Shown here: positions 1 to 8,707 of the stretch, piece by piece
Numbering within the stretch: the stretch's first letter is position 1
Layout: each line of letters begins with the position of its first letter
NCBI GenBank assembly: GCA_018899995.1
Contig: JAHIHE010000142.1
Coordinates: forward strand, 1 to 22,815
Direction: 5' to 3'
Source of the DNA: Patescibacteria group bacterium
GTDB lineage: Bacteria; Patescibacteriota; Minisyncoccia; JAHIHE01
DNA length: 22,815 nt
The notes under the pieces: generated by a model
What the model was told of the DNA's origin: nothing
Seen by the model: only the letters and a program-made list of their open reading frames with translations
The model's database searches: none
Program-made: the position numbers and the translations under genes

Positions 1-1
1 A

Positions 2-388
2 GTAAATTTTGATTTTCCCGATACATCTTTACATGATTGTGAAATAATCGTTAATCATAAAAGTTATTTTATAAATGTAAAAATTCATAATATAAAAGGC
101 AAAGAAAATAAAAATGATATAGCTGCGGTAGAAAAATTATATTTTCAATACAGCGTTAATAAGAATTACACCTTGATATATGCTTGTTTTGGCATTAGAT
201 TTGAAAATATAAAAATAAGTTTTATTAAAGATTATTTGGAAATATTTTCACCACAATTTTTGCCGATTTATGTGAACCCAAGAAATGATAAGGTACAGGC
301 TACTTACAAACACGATAAGATTTACAGAACAAGAGATGAATTTTTGAAAACGCTTAAAGAAAAATCAAAAAGCATTATTTTAAAATAA
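2..388 (+). CDS. Probable type II restriction endonuclease, C-terminal part (5' end outside window)
   Basis: The frame is open from the left edge to the TAA at 386-388, so about 128 residues of a longer protein are visible. I do not recognise a specific family. The assignment rests mainly on context: the stop lies 11 nt before a beta-class DNA methyltransferase on the same strand, the usual tandem layout of a type II restriction-modification pair. The visible part is rich in Lys, Asn, Ile and aromatics. It has an acidic stretch followed by a hydrophobic strand ending in N-V-K at about residues 26-28 of the visible part, which could be a degenerate PD-(D/E)xK core, but this is weak. It is very AT-rich compared with the housekeeping genes downstream, consistent with horizontal acquisition. 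Another methylase-associated protein is possible. Confidence 0.45.
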   Translation, partial: VNFDFPDTSLHDCEIIVNHKSYFINVKIHNIKGKENKNDIAAVEKLYFQYSVNKNYTLIYACFGIRFENIKISFIKDYLEIFSPQFLPIYVNPRNDKVQATYKHDKIYRTRDEFLKTLKEKSKSIILK

Positions 389-399
389 AAACAGAGTTT

Positions 400-1245
400 A
401 TGAATAAAATTTTTAATGAAGATGTTTTATTGGGAATAAATAAAATAGAAGATAATTCTATTGATTTGATATTGACCGACCCCCCGTATTGTTTAGGAAA
501 GGATTACGGCAACGACTCTGATAAAAAATCATCTAACGAATATTTAGAATGGACATACCAATGGATTGACGCCGTTTTGCCAAAATTAAGAGATTCGGGC
601 AGTTTTTATATTTTCTTAAGCTGGCAATATTCGCCGGAAATATTTGTTTATTTAAAAAAGAAATTAAGAATGGTTAATGAAATTATTTGGGACAGGCGAG
701 TTCCCAGTATGGGCGGCTCAACGAGAAAATTTTCTTCCGTTCATGATAATATAGGTTTTTTCGTAAAAAACAATGATTATTATTTTGATTTAGACAGTAT
801 AAGAATTCCTTATGACGAGGAAACAAAAAAAGCTCGAACGAGGTCTATTTTTATCGGTAAAAAATGGCTAGAAATAGGTTATAATCCAAAAGATTTATGG
901 AGTTCTTCAAGAATACATGCTCAAGATCCGGAAAGGGAAAATCATCCTACGCAAAAGCCGCTTGAAATAATAGAAAGAATTGTAAAAGCCAGTTGTTCAA
1001 AAAACGGAATTGTTTTAGATCCTTTTATGGGAACAGGAACAACAGCTATTGCTTGTTTGGCAAACGATAGGCAATATGCTGGGTTTGAAATAAACAAAGA
1101 ATATTACAAAGTAATAATGAACAGGATTAAAAAATATAATAGCCGGCCAACATTATTTCAACAACAAAAAAAAATGGTTAATGATATTCATTCCCAGTCA
1201 TCTTGCCTTTTTACCAAAACTTTAACTACGCATAAATGCCGTTAG
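400..1245 (+). CDS. Beta-class site-specific DNA methyltransferase (N6-adenine or N4-cytosine)
   Basis: This enzyme transfers a methyl group from S-adenosylmethionine to an exocyclic amino group in DNA, probably protecting the target of the nuclease encoded just upstream. The catalytic motif DPPY (residues 27-30) comes before the AdoMet-binding motif DPFMGTG (207-213), the beta-class motif order. H-P-T-Q-K-P lies just ahead of the second motif, as is typical of N6_N4_Mtase proteins such as YhdJ, M.HinfI or M.RsrI. The DPPY form favours adenine methylation but does not prove it. At 281 aa the length is normal. The last 35 or so residues (after the YYKVIMNRI helix) are Gln/Ser/Thr-rich and do not look like a conserved domain. 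The ATG at 400 is 11 nt after the preceding stop. The recognition sequence cannot be read from the protein. Confidence 0.88.
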   Translation: MNKIFNEDVLLGINKIEDNSIDLILTDPPYCLGKDYGNDSDKKSSNEYLEWTYQWIDAVLPKLRDSGSFYIFLSWQYSPEIFVYLKKKLRMVNEIIWDRRVPSMGGSTRKFSSVHDNIGFFVKNNDYYFDLDSIRIPYDEETKKARTRSIFIGKKWLEIGYNPKDLWSSSRIHAQDPERENHPTQKPLEIIERIVKASCSKNGIVLDPFMGTGTTAIACLANDRQYAGFEINKEYYKVIMNRIKKYNSRPTLFQQQKKMVNDIHSQSSCLFTKTLTTHKCR

Positions 1246-1288
1246 TTTTTAAAACTTATCTGAGAATCTCGCATCCATTATTTATAAT

Positions 1289-1318
1289 TTGATAATTCTT
1301 AGTAATTTAAAGTATAAA
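1289..1318 (+). promoter_or_regulatory. Candidate sigma70 promoter for the NIF3 gene
   Basis: TTGATA (1289-1294) and TATAAA (1313-1318) are separated by 18 nt and lie 12 nt upstream of the ATG at 1330. In such AT-rich DNA the match is only moderately specific. It is the best candidate in the 84-nt gap after the methyltransferase. Confidence 0.4.
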
Positions 1319-1329
1319 AAGTTAAACCT

Positions 1330-2262
1330 ATGACCATACAACAAATTTACGATTTAGCGATTAAAATGGGAATAAACGCGGATCCCCGCGGGAAAAAAAA
1401 GATTGGCGAAATTATGACAAGGAGAAAAAAGCAGTACGAGAAAATGGGGGAGGATGAAAAGAAATATTATAACAAGGAAAAGCTTAATAATCCTTATCCG
1501 GATTCAATGGTTTTTGTCGGTTCTCCGGATAAAAAAGTTAAAAAGGTCTTGGCGGGAATTGACATTGAAACGCCTGAATTGCTTTTGGCCGACCGGTTGG
1601 GTGATATTGATCTTGCGATATCGCATCATCCGATATGGCCTTATGTTCCGGAAGTTATGGAATTTCAGACAGATTATCTCAGTAAGTGCGGAGTGCCTAT
1701 AAATATCGCCGAACAGCTTACGCGGGAAAGGGCGAAAGAAGTTGAAAGAACGACAAAACCGTTAAATCATATGAGGAAAACAGATGCGGCGAAATTGTTA
1801 AATTTATCCTTAATCGCTCCCCATACCCCGCTGGATATTTTGGCCTTTGATTTTGTGGATAAATTAATAAAGAAAAGGAAGCCGGAATACGTGGAAGACG
1901 CAATCAAGATATTAATGGAAATTCCCGAATATCAGGTTGCCGCGAAAGAGGGATTCGGCCCGTCTTTATTTTTTGGCAACAAAGAAAACAGAGCCGGTAA
2001 AACAATAGTCGGATTCGTGGGAGGAACCAGCCCTTCGCATAAGATCTATGAAAAGCTGGCTCAAGCAGGAATCGGCACTTTAATAGATATGCATCTGGGA
2101 GAAGAAGGTAAAAAAGAAGCGGAAAAGCATCATATGAATATTATCGTTGCCGGACACTATTCCTCCGATTCCTTGGGAACAAATTTGTTTTTGGATGAAT
2201 TGGAGAAAAAAGGAATTGAAGTAATTCCCTGCTCGGGGTTAATAAGGGTAAAAAGATTTTAA
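1330..2262 (+). CDS. NIF3-family (GTP cyclohydrolase I type 2 / DUF34) metal-binding protein
   Basis: NIF3 proteins are widespread dinuclear-metal proteins of uncertain cellular role. Visible signatures are S-H-H-P (H99, H100), H-T-P-L-D (H165, D169) and, near the C-terminus, a G-H-Y-S-S-D stretch (H276), which together make up the metal site of the family. A 310-aa length fits a NIF3 protein without the PII-like insert. Residues about 10-50 form an extra Lys/Arg-rich, probably helical N-terminal segment before the conserved core at about residue 60 (VFVGSPDKKVKKVLAGIDI). The gene is followed after 14 nt by the M3 peptidase on the same strand, so the two are probably co-transcribed. The exact substrate is unknown. 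Confidence 0.85.
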   Translation: MTIQQIYDLAIKMGINADPRGKKKIGEIMTRRKKQYEKMGEDEKKYYNKEKLNNPYPDSMVFVGSPDKKVKKVLAGIDIETPELLLADRLGDIDLAISHHPIWPYVPEVMEFQTDYLSKCGVPINIAEQLTRERAKEVERTTKPLNHMRKTDAAKLLNLSLIAPHTPLDILAFDFVDKLIKKRKPEYVEDAIKILMEIPEYQVAAKEGFGPSLFFGNKENRAGKTIVGFVGGTSPSHKIYEKLAQAGIGTLIDMHLGEEGKKEAEKHHMNIIVAGHYSSDSLGTNLFLDELEKKGIEVIPCSGLIRVKRF

Positions 2263-2276
2263 AAGAGATAATAATT

Positions 2277-4082
2277 ATGCCGATTAAAATAAAACAAACA
2301 ACATGGAATCTCAAGCCGCTTTTTAAAAGCGATAATGATCCGGCAATGGCGGAAGCAAGAAAAATAGTTGAGAGGGAAAGCTATAAATTTATCAATAAAT
2401 GGCGAGATCGCGCGGATTATTTGGAAAATCCCGCGGTGTTGAGGCAAGCATTGGATGAATATGAGAATTGGCTTAAGTTTTATGGGACCGACGGTAAGGA
2501 AGGAAATTATTTTCATTTGCGCGCTTCGCAGGATCAGAACAGTTCGAAATTGAAGGCAAAGTTTAATCAAGTTCAAGAATTCAGTAATAAAATATTAAAC
2601 GATATTCAATTTTTTCTTCTAAGAGTTTCGCGGATTGATATAGAATTGCAAAAAAAGTTTTTGGAGTTTGAGGGTTTAAAAGATTATAAGCATTTCTTGG
2701 AAAAAATATTTTCCGAGTCAAAATATTTGCTAAGCGAGCCGGAAGAAAAAATTATGAATCTTAAAGTTTTACCGGCATATATAAATTGGGTGAATATGAC
2801 CGAAGGGTTTTTGGCAAAAGAAGAGAGGGAAGTGCTGGGAATCGATGGCAAAAAAGCGAAGAAAAATTTTTCTGAGATTTTAAATTTGACGAGCGATAAA
2901 AAAAGGCGAGTGAGAGATGCCGCCGCTACCGCAGTAAACGACATTTTCAGGAAAAATGCCGATGTCGCGGAGGCGGAAATGAATTCTGTAATGGCGGATA
3001 AAAAAATTAATGATGAGTTGCGACGGTTTCCGAGGCCGGATTCGGCGATGCATTTGAGCGATGATATTGCGAGTGAGGTTTCCGATGCTTTGGTTGGCGC
3101 GGCAAGCGCGAGGTTTAATATTTCCAAGAGATATTATCGGCTAAAAGCTAAACTATTCGGCGTAAAAAAACTAAAATATCATGAACGCAGCGTGGAATAT
3201 GGGAAAATTGACAAGAAATATTCTTATCAGGAAGCGGTTGATTTTGCGCATGATGTCTTTGAAAAAACTGACAAAGAATTTACCGATATTTTTAAGAAAT
3301 TTATTTTAAACGGCCAAATAGACGTTTTTCCCCGGAAAGGAAAATCCGGCGGCGCTTTTTGTTCTCAGCGCTCAATGACTCAGCCCACTTATATTTTAAT
3401 GAATTTTACCGGCAGGATGCGCGATGTTTTTACCATTGCTCACGAGAGCGGGCATGGCATTAATAATGAACTGATGAGAAAAAAGCAGAATGCGCTTAAT
3501 TTCGGCATAACTCTTTTCACTGCTGAAATGTCTAGTAAGCTTATGGAGAGTTTTGCGTTTGAAGAAATGCTGAAAGAAACGAGCGGCGAAGCGCGTTTGG
3601 CGATTATGATGATGATTTTGGATGATGATATCGGCCATATTTTTAGCACGGCCGCGAGAAATATATTTGAGCGCGAAATGCACGAAGAATTTCGGCGTAA
3701 AGGATATTTATCAAAAGAAGAAATCGGCGGATTGTTTAAAAAGCATGGGCAAAGATATATGGGCAGCGCGGTAGAGCAGTCTTTGGGCGCGGAGAATTGG
3801 TGGATGCATATCACGCACCTTAGGGTTTTCTTTTACAATTATCAATATGCGGCTGGGATTTTAGTTGCTAAGTTTTTTGCGAAGTCGGCCAGAAAAAATC
3901 CGGAATTTATTGTGAAAATAAAAGAATTTTTATCTGCCGGAATATCTGATTCGCCTCAAAATTTGCTTAAAAATATGGGCATAGATATTACCGGCAAGGA
4001 GTTTTGGAATAAAGGAATTGATGAAGTGGAAAATTTGCTGGATGAAACTGAGAAATTGGCGAAAAAATTAGGGAAAATATAA
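2277..4082 (+). CDS. M3-family zinc oligoendopeptidase (PepF-like)
   Basis: This is a probable cytoplasmic metallopeptidase that degrades short peptides. The zinc motif HExxH reads H-E-S-G-H at residues 389-393. The third ligand is probably E417, 24 residues further on in an A-E-M-S-S context, the spacing expected of family M3. The length, 601 aa, matches oligoendopeptidase F proteins, and the N-terminal 200 residues are helical as in that family. No signal peptide or membrane segment is visible. The start ATG at 2277 lies 14 nt after the NIF3 stop with no strong Shine-Dalgarno. PepF versus another M3B subgroup cannot be decided by eye. Confidence 0.88.
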   Translation: MPIKIKQTTWNLKPLFKSDNDPAMAEARKIVERESYKFINKWRDRADYLENPAVLRQALDEYENWLKFYGTDGKEGNYFHLRASQDQNSSKLKAKFNQVQEFSNKILNDIQFFLLRVSRIDIELQKKFLEFEGLKDYKHFLEKIFSESKYLLSEPEEKIMNLKVLPAYINWVNMTEGFLAKEEREVLGIDGKKAKKNFSEILNLTSDKKRRVRDAAATAVNDIFRKNADVAEAEMNSVMADKKINDELRRFPRPDSAMHLSDDIASEVSDALVGAASARFNISKRYYRLKAKLFGVKKLKYHERSVEYGKIDKKYSYQEAVDFAHDVFEKTDKEFTDIFKKFILNGQIDVFPRKGKSGGAFCSQRSMTQPTYILMNFTGRMRDVFTIAHESGHGINNELMRKKQNALNFGITLFTAEMSSKLMESFAFEEMLKETSGEARLAIMMMILDDDIGHIFSTAARNIFEREMHEEFRRKGYLSKEEIGGLFKKHGQRYMGSAVEQSLGAENWWMHITHLRVFFYNYQYAAGILVAKFFAKSARKNPEFIVKIKEFLSAGISDSPQNLLKNMGIDITGKEFWNKGIDEVENLLDETEKLAKKLGKI

Positions 4083-4255
4083 TTCAAATTTTTAAAAATA
4101 TAATCTTTTCAAGGGTTGTGTTTTTTAGTTTTTATGCTAGAATAAGGATAGATTGTTATTAATGACAAATGAAATTCAAATTTTCAATTTTCAAGCACCA
4201 ATTTTCAATGAAATCCCAATGACTCAATTTTCAAACGATAAAAAATAGATCATTA

Positions 4256-4285
4256 CCCGCTCGCAGCGGGTCTGCCGAAGGCGGA
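4256..4285 (-). repeat. GC-rich double-hairpin repeat, intergenic copy 1
   Basis: Two adjacent small stem-loops are visible: CCCGCT/AGCGGG with a 3-nt loop (4256-4270), then TCTGCC/GGCGGA with a 3-nt loop (4271-4285, one mismatch). Read on the minus strand it matches about 25 of 30 positions of the repeat at 16844-16873, and it resembles the in-frame copy in leuS at 12777-12806. Confidence 0.6.
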
Positions 4286-4304
4286 AAAATTAAAATATTG
4301 AAAA

Positions 4305-4393
4305 TTCACCCCGTTAGAAATTTCCAAGAATTTTCAGTAAAAAATAATTTTTTATTATAACCTCTGTTGTTTTAGGATTTCTAACGGGGTTCA
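4305..4393. mobile_element. Putative 81-bp MITE-like element with 13-bp inverted ends and TTCA flanks
   Basis: CCCCGTTAGAAAT (4309-4321) and its exact reverse complement ATTTCTAACGGGG (4377-4389) bound an AT-rich 55-nt centre without coding capacity. TTCA directly precedes (4305-4308) and follows (4390-4393) the element, as a 4-bp target-site duplication would. Removing the element and one TTCA restores a continuous AT-rich repeat of the TTGAAAATT type. No transposase is present, so any mobility would act in trans. A structured RNA or terminator is the alternative reading. Confidence 0.5.
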
Positions 4394-4504
4394 TTGTAAA
4401 TTGAAAATTGATATTTGAAAATTAAGAGCAATTTATTGAGGATTATAGTTTGGTTTAATATTGGGGCTTATATTTTAGTGTTTTGACATTGATTTAGATA
4501 ATTT

Positions 4505-5776
4505 ATGCATCAAAAAACAATTCTAAAAAATGGGCTTCGCGTGATTATCGCGCCGATGGCGGGGACGAAAACCGCCACGGTTTTGGTAATGGTGGGAACT
4601 GGCGGAAAATATGAGACGAGAGAGACGAGCGGTATTTCGCATTTTTTGGAGCACTTGTTTTTCAAAGGCACAAAAAAACGGCAAACGACAAGCAAAATTG
4701 CCGAAAGCCTGGAAATTTTGGGCGCTGATTATGATGCTTTTACTTCTAAAGAATATACCGGTTTTTACGCTAAAACAGCCAATTTTAATTTTGATAAATC
4801 CGCGGAAATAATTTCCGATATTCTGATTAATTCGCTTTTTTTCAAAGAAGAAATAGAGCGCGAACGGGGAGTGATTTTGGAAGAAATTAAAATGATCAAA
4901 GATGATCCGCCGCGCTATATCGGCGATTTGTTTGAAATATTATTATACGGCGATACTCCGGCCGGCTGGGATTTCGGCGGAACGCCGGAAACTGTCGGGA
5001 GTATTGCGCGCGAGCAAATTTTAAAATATTTTAAAAGCCAATATGTGTCCAAAAATATTGTAATCTCTGTAGCGGGAGCGGTTAATGAAACTGATGTTTT
5101 AAGGGAGGTAAAAAAATATTTTGGCGATTTTAACGGCAGAGATTTTAAGCGGAAAGATCCGGTAAAGGAAAAGCAAGAAAAACCGCAAGTTTTGCTGTAT
5201 AATAAAAAGACAGACCAAACTCATATTAGTTTGGGTGTAAGGGCGTATAGTATGGCTCACGCTGACAGGCATGTCTTGGCGCTTTTGGGAATTATTTTGG
5301 GCGGGGGAATGAGCTCGCGGCTTTTTACTTCAGTTAGAGGAGATTTGGGGTTAGCGTATTATATTTATTCCAGCTCGGATTTGTACACTGATTGTGGGTA
5401 TTTTACCACTCAGGCCGGCATTGATGCTAAAAATGTGGAAAAAACCGTCGGCATAATCCTTTCCGAATACAAAAAAATCGCCGAAAAAGGTCCTGCAGCC
5501 GCGGAATTACAAAAAGTAAAAGATTATATCAAGGGCAGAATGATAATGAGTCTGGAGTCATCTTCGGCAATGGCGAGCTTTTTCGCGGGTCAGGAAATTC
5601 TGGAAGGAAAAATCTTGACTCCGGAGGAAAAAATGGCCAAAATTGACGCGGTAAGTGTTGATGATATCCAGCGCGTGGCAAAAGATATTTTCAAAAACGA
5701 AAAATTAAATTTGGCGGTGGTTGGGCCGCTTAAGAAGAAGGATGAGGAGAGATTAGGGAAGATACTGAGGTTGTAA
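4505..5776 (+). CDS. M16-family zinc peptidase (pitrilysin / processing-peptidase-like)
   Basis: The protein has the inverted zinc motif HxxEH as H-F-L-E-H at residues 46-50. The distal ligand is E126 in the segment E-R-G-V-I-L-E-E-I, the 76-residue spacing of family M16. At 423 aa it fits the single-chain, two-domain bacterial form related to the mitochondrial processing peptidase (the YmxG-like subgroup). The second half carries the usual M16 C-terminal region (LGIILGGGMSSRLF about residues 260-273, followed by an R and Y-rich stretch). It probably degrades peptides or processes secreted proteins. No signal peptide is seen. It is preceded by 422 nt of repeats and followed by a palindromic AT-rich gap, so it may be its own transcription unit. 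Confidence 0.9.
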   Translation: MHQKTILKNGLRVIIAPMAGTKTATVLVMVGTGGKYETRETSGISHFLEHLFFKGTKKRQTTSKIAESLEILGADYDAFTSKEYTGFYAKTANFNFDKSAEIISDILINSLFFKEEIERERGVILEEIKMIKDDPPRYIGDLFEILLYGDTPAGWDFGGTPETVGSIAREQILKYFKSQYVSKNIVISVAGAVNETDVLREVKKYFGDFNGRDFKRKDPVKEKQEKPQVLLYNKKTDQTHISLGVRAYSMAHADRHVLALLGIILGGGMSSRLFTSVRGDLGLAYYIYSSSDLYTDCGYFTTQAGIDAKNVEKTVGIILSEYKKIAEKGPAAAELQKVKDYIKGRMIMSLESSSAMASFFAGQEILEGKILTPEEKMAKIDAVSVDDIQRVAKDIFKNEKLNLAVVGPLKKKDEERLGKILRL

Positions 5777-5952
5777 ATTACTAATGACCAATTTCCAATT
5801 TCTAATTTCTAATAAAATCCCAATAACTAATGCCTAAATTAGACATTTTGACATTAGACATTGATTAGAAATTAGGAATTGGAATAATTAGAAATTTGAT
5901 AAAAACTTACATCAATTCAATTTATTTAATATAAGTTTGACAAACTAAAAAT
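5777..5952. repeat. AT-rich imperfect inverted repeat between the M16 and AI-2E family genes
   Basis: The arm at 5795-5813 is complementary to 5864-5882 with one mismatch over 19 nt, built on CCAATT and TTTCTAAT units. No T-run follows, so a classical intrinsic terminator is not clear. The same style of AT-rich dyad occurs at 13983-14106 and 18300-18420. Confidence 0.55.
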
Positions 5953-6963
5953 ATGGAACCTCTCAAACTCGAAATCTCCTGCCAAACAATTTTTAAGATA
6001 ATTTTCGCGGTAGCAATAGCGGCATTTTTGTTTTCAGTCCACCAAATCATTTTGGCGCTTTTTGCCGCGTTTGTCATTTCAACGGTAACCAATCCCCTGA
6101 CAGATACACTGGAAAGGAAAAAATTTCCGCGCGCCTTAGCCGCCTCACTTATATATCTCGGAATTCTGTTTTTGCTTGCTTTGCTATTTTTCGCCATTAT
6201 GCCGTCTTTAATTAAAGAGGTTTCAAGTTTAGCGTTGCATTTTCCGGAATATATCGCGGAAAATGTAGCGAAGTACCCCATTTTGGAACAATACGACATA
6301 AAAACAAACATTGATAAAATTGTTTTATCGGTCTCGGATTTTCTTAAAGCCCAATCTTTTGACCTTTTTGTTTCCACCGTTTCCGCTTTGGGCAATTTAT
6401 TCTATGTGTTTTTGGTTCTGACAGTATCTTTTTATCTGACAATTGAAAAAAACTTGCTGAAAAGATATTTTAAAAAAGTGGTGCACAGCGACCATCACGA
6501 GAATCTGATAAAAATTTTTGACGAAGTGGAATCTAAAATGGGAAGATGGTTTATGGGCCAATTGGTTCTGAGCGCGATTACCGGCACGGCGATATTTTTA
6601 GGACTAACCATTTTAGGCGTTCCTTTTGCTTTTTCCCTGGCTGTTTTGGCGGCTGTTTTGCGGTTTATACCGTTTTTGGGAGCGCTGATTTCCGACACGC
6701 TCGGTATTTTAATCGCCTTTTTAAATTCGCCGATACTGGGAGTCGCGGCGTTTCTAATGTATTATATTATTCAGCAAATTGAGTCCTATATTCTTATACC
6801 GATAGTTATGCGGCAGACAATCGGGCTTAATCCGATTATAGTAATTACCGCCGTGGTCGCGGGCGGCCAATTGGCCGGAGTTGCCGGAGCGCTTTTAGCC
6901 ATTCCCATTACTTTGGTTGCCGTGATTTTGGCAAAACGACTTATTCTGAAAGAAAAAATTTAG
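5953..6963 (+). CDS. AI-2E family (PF01594) membrane transporter
   Basis: This is a polytopic inner-membrane protein of the AI-2E/PerM family. Known members include autoinducer-2 exporters and cation antiporters, so the substrate is not assigned. The layout is characteristic: hydrophobic segments at about residues 13-50 and 60-88, a soluble stretch of about 55 residues, another membrane segment near 145-165, and a cluster of C-terminal segments from about 205 to 330. Family-like motifs are visible, such as R-F-I-P-F-L-G near 237-243 and the Q-Q-I-E-S-Y segment near 275. At 336 aa it is typical in length. metG begins 7 nt after its stop, so the two are probably co-transcribed. No ribosome-binding site is obvious. 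Confidence 0.88.
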   Translation: MEPLKLEISCQTIFKIIFAVAIAAFLFSVHQIILALFAAFVISTVTNPLTDTLERKKFPRALAASLIYLGILFLLALLFFAIMPSLIKEVSSLALHFPEYIAENVAKYPILEQYDIKTNIDKIVLSVSDFLKAQSFDLFVSTVSALGNLFYVFLVLTVSFYLTIEKNLLKRYFKKVVHSDHHENLIKIFDEVESKMGRWFMGQLVLSAITGTAIFLGLTILGVPFAFSLAVLAAVLRFIPFLGALISDTLGILIAFLNSPILGVAAFLMYYIIQQIESYILIPIVMRQTIGLNPIIVITAVVAGGQLAGVAGALLAIPITLVAVILAKRLILKEKI

Positions 6964-6970
6964 ATATTTT

Positions 6971-8521
6971 ATGCAAAACAAGAAATTCTATATCACGACT
7001 CCGATTTATTATGCTAACGCAAAACCGCACATAGGCCATGCCTACACGACTGTTGCCGCGGATGTTTTGGCGCGGTTTCACAGATTGCAGGGCGAAGAAG
7101 TTTTTTTCTTGGCGGGGTTAGATGAGCATGGATTAAAAATCCAAAGAATTGCCGAAAAAGCGGGAAAAAATCCGCAAGGATTCGTCAATGAAATCAGTCA
7201 AGAGTTTAAAAGACTCTGGGACAAATTAAATATTAAATACGACGGCTTTATAAGGACTACGGCTCCGGAACACAAAAAAGCCGTTCAAAAAGCTTTGCAG
7301 CGGCTTTATGACAGGAGGTCAATTTACAAAGGAATGTATGAAGGTTTGTATTGCGTCGGTTGCGAACAATTTAAAACCGAGAGCGATCTTGTTGACGGCA
7401 AATGTCCGGATCATAATGCCGCGCCGGAACACTTAAAAGAAGAATGTTATTTTCTTAAGATGTCCGAGTTGCAGAATTCTCTTATTAAAAAAATCAAAAA
7501 AGACGAATTTCAGATTACCCCCGACAAATACAAGAAAGAAATATTGTCGTTTCTCGAGAAGCATAAATTAAGAGACATTTCGATTTCCCGAAAAAATATT
7601 TCCTGGGGAATTCCATTGCCACTTGATTCTACTCATACGATTTATGTTTGGGTTGATGCGTTTTTAAATTATCTTACCGGTATCGGATGGAAAGGAGAGC
7701 CGAATAAAATTCCCGAGCAATGGCCGCCGGACATTCAGCTTATGGGAAAAGATATTTTGCGGGTTCATGCGACAATTTGGCCGGTAATACTTCTTCATCT
7801 TGGCATATCTCTTCCTAAAAAACTTTTTACGCACGGTTTTATTCTTTCCGGCGGAAAAAAAATGAGCAAAACTTTAGGCAATACGATTGCGCCCGAGGAA
7901 ATGATTGAGAAATTCGGAGTGGACGGTACTCGTTATCTATTGATGAGCGCCGGCACTTTTGGCGAAGATGTGGATTTGACAATGGAGCGAGCCGCTGGAA
8001 AATACGAGGCGGATTTGGCAAACGGGTTGGGGAATTTGGTGGCGCGGACTTTGGCAATGACGGAAAAATATTGCGAAGGAAAAATTCCGAAAATCAATAA
8101 AGATCCCGAAAAGCATCCGCTAAGAACGGATAAAAATATTCATAATTGGAAAAAGGTTTGGCAGGATTTGGATGAAAATTTAGCCAACCTCCGGCTTAAC
8201 GAGGCGATTGGCTCAATCTGGAAATTTATTGCCGAAGCCGACAATTATATTGAGCGAAACAAACCCTGGAATTTGGCAAAGTTGGGAAAAACCGAAGAAT
8301 TAAATTGGGCGCTATACGGACTGCTTGACGGGATTCATCAGGTTGCCTGGCAAATATATCCTTTTATACCGGAAACATCTTTGAAAATCGCCGAGGCGCT
8401 GGATATCAAAGGATTATTAAAAAAGAGCCCAAACTATAAAGATAGCTGGATTAATATCAAACCCGGTACAAAAATAAAAAAAGGCGCGGTGCTCTTTCCG
8501 CGCTTAGGGAGCAAGGTTTAG
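6971..8521 (+). CDS. metG: Methionyl-tRNA synthetase
   Basis: This class I aminoacyl-tRNA synthetase charges tRNA-Met. The HIGH motif is H-I-G-H at residues 20-23, and the KMSKS loop appears as K-M-S-K-T at 297-301. The connective peptide carries a zinc knuckle with C-V-G-C and, after a short loop, C-P-D-H, so the fourth position may be His rather than Cys. The anticodon-binding helical region follows (N-K-P-W near residue 430). At 516 aa it lacks the C-terminal EMAP-like tRNA-binding domain found in E. coli-type enzymes. It starts 7 nt after the AI-2E family gene and shows no repeat insertions, unlike leuS. Its stop overlaps the stop of a convergent small gene by 3 bases. Confidence 0.96.
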   Translation: MQNKKFYITTPIYYANAKPHIGHAYTTVAADVLARFHRLQGEEVFFLAGLDEHGLKIQRIAEKAGKNPQGFVNEISQEFKRLWDKLNIKYDGFIRTTAPEHKKAVQKALQRLYDRRSIYKGMYEGLYCVGCEQFKTESDLVDGKCPDHNAAPEHLKEECYFLKMSELQNSLIKKIKKDEFQITPDKYKKEILSFLEKHKLRDISISRKNISWGIPLPLDSTHTIYVWVDAFLNYLTGIGWKGEPNKIPEQWPPDIQLMGKDILRVHATIWPVILLHLGISLPKKLFTHGFILSGGKKMSKTLGNTIAPEEMIEKFGVDGTRYLLMSAGTFGEDVDLTMERAAGKYEADLANGLGNLVARTLAMTEKYCEGKIPKINKDPEKHPLRTDKNIHNWKKVWQDLDENLANLRLNEAIGSIWKFIAEADNYIERNKPWNLAKLGKTEELNWALYGLLDGIHQVAWQIYPFIPETSLKIAEALDIKGLLKKSPNYKDSWINIKPGTKIKKGAVLFPRLGSKV

Positions 8522-8670
8522 CTGAATTTTATTATGAGAATTGCTATTATAGCTATCGCCAGCAGTGATAGTCCTCCCCAATAAAAAATTGGTATAATAG
8601 CTCGAACTAGCGATGCTTGCTGTCGAGAAAAACTACTGGCACTACTATTTAGTTCTTTTCCCGCATTCAT
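8518..8670 (-). CDS. Small 50-aa single-pass membrane protein, unknown function
   Basis: On the minus strand, an ATG at 8670-8668 opens a 50-codon frame ending at TAA (8520-8518). A strong Shine-Dalgarno AGGAGG (plus positions 8682-8687) lies 11 nt upstream, one of only two clear ones in the window. The protein has a Ser/Asn-rich polar N-terminus (residues 1-22) and one hydrophobic segment (about 25-47, with IIPIFYWGG and LLAIAIIAILIIK). It ends convergently on metG and starts divergently from tatD, filling an otherwise empty 186-bp gap. I do not recognise a family. The strong ribosome-binding site plus the membrane segment make it more than a chance frame, but expression is unproven. Confidence 0.6.
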   Translation of the reverse strand: MNAGKELNSSASSFSRQQASLVRAIIPIFYWGGLSLLAIAIIAILIIKFS

Positions 8671-8707
8671 TTTTATAGAAGCCTCCTTTTATTTAACTAT
8701 ATTACAA

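Larger units (their letters stand above)
4083..4504. repeat. Repeat-rich intergenic region between the M3 and M16 peptidase genes
   Basis: No credible gene is seen in these 422 bases. The DNA has AT-rich stretches built from variants of AATTTTCAA on the left (about 4170-4235) and their complement TTGAAAATT on the right (about 4398-4425), giving a long imperfect inverted repeat. Two further elements sit inside it: a GC-rich double hairpin (4256-4285) and an 81-bp element with terminal inverted repeats (4309-4389). The arrangement looks like nested small insertions. Confidence 0.6.
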
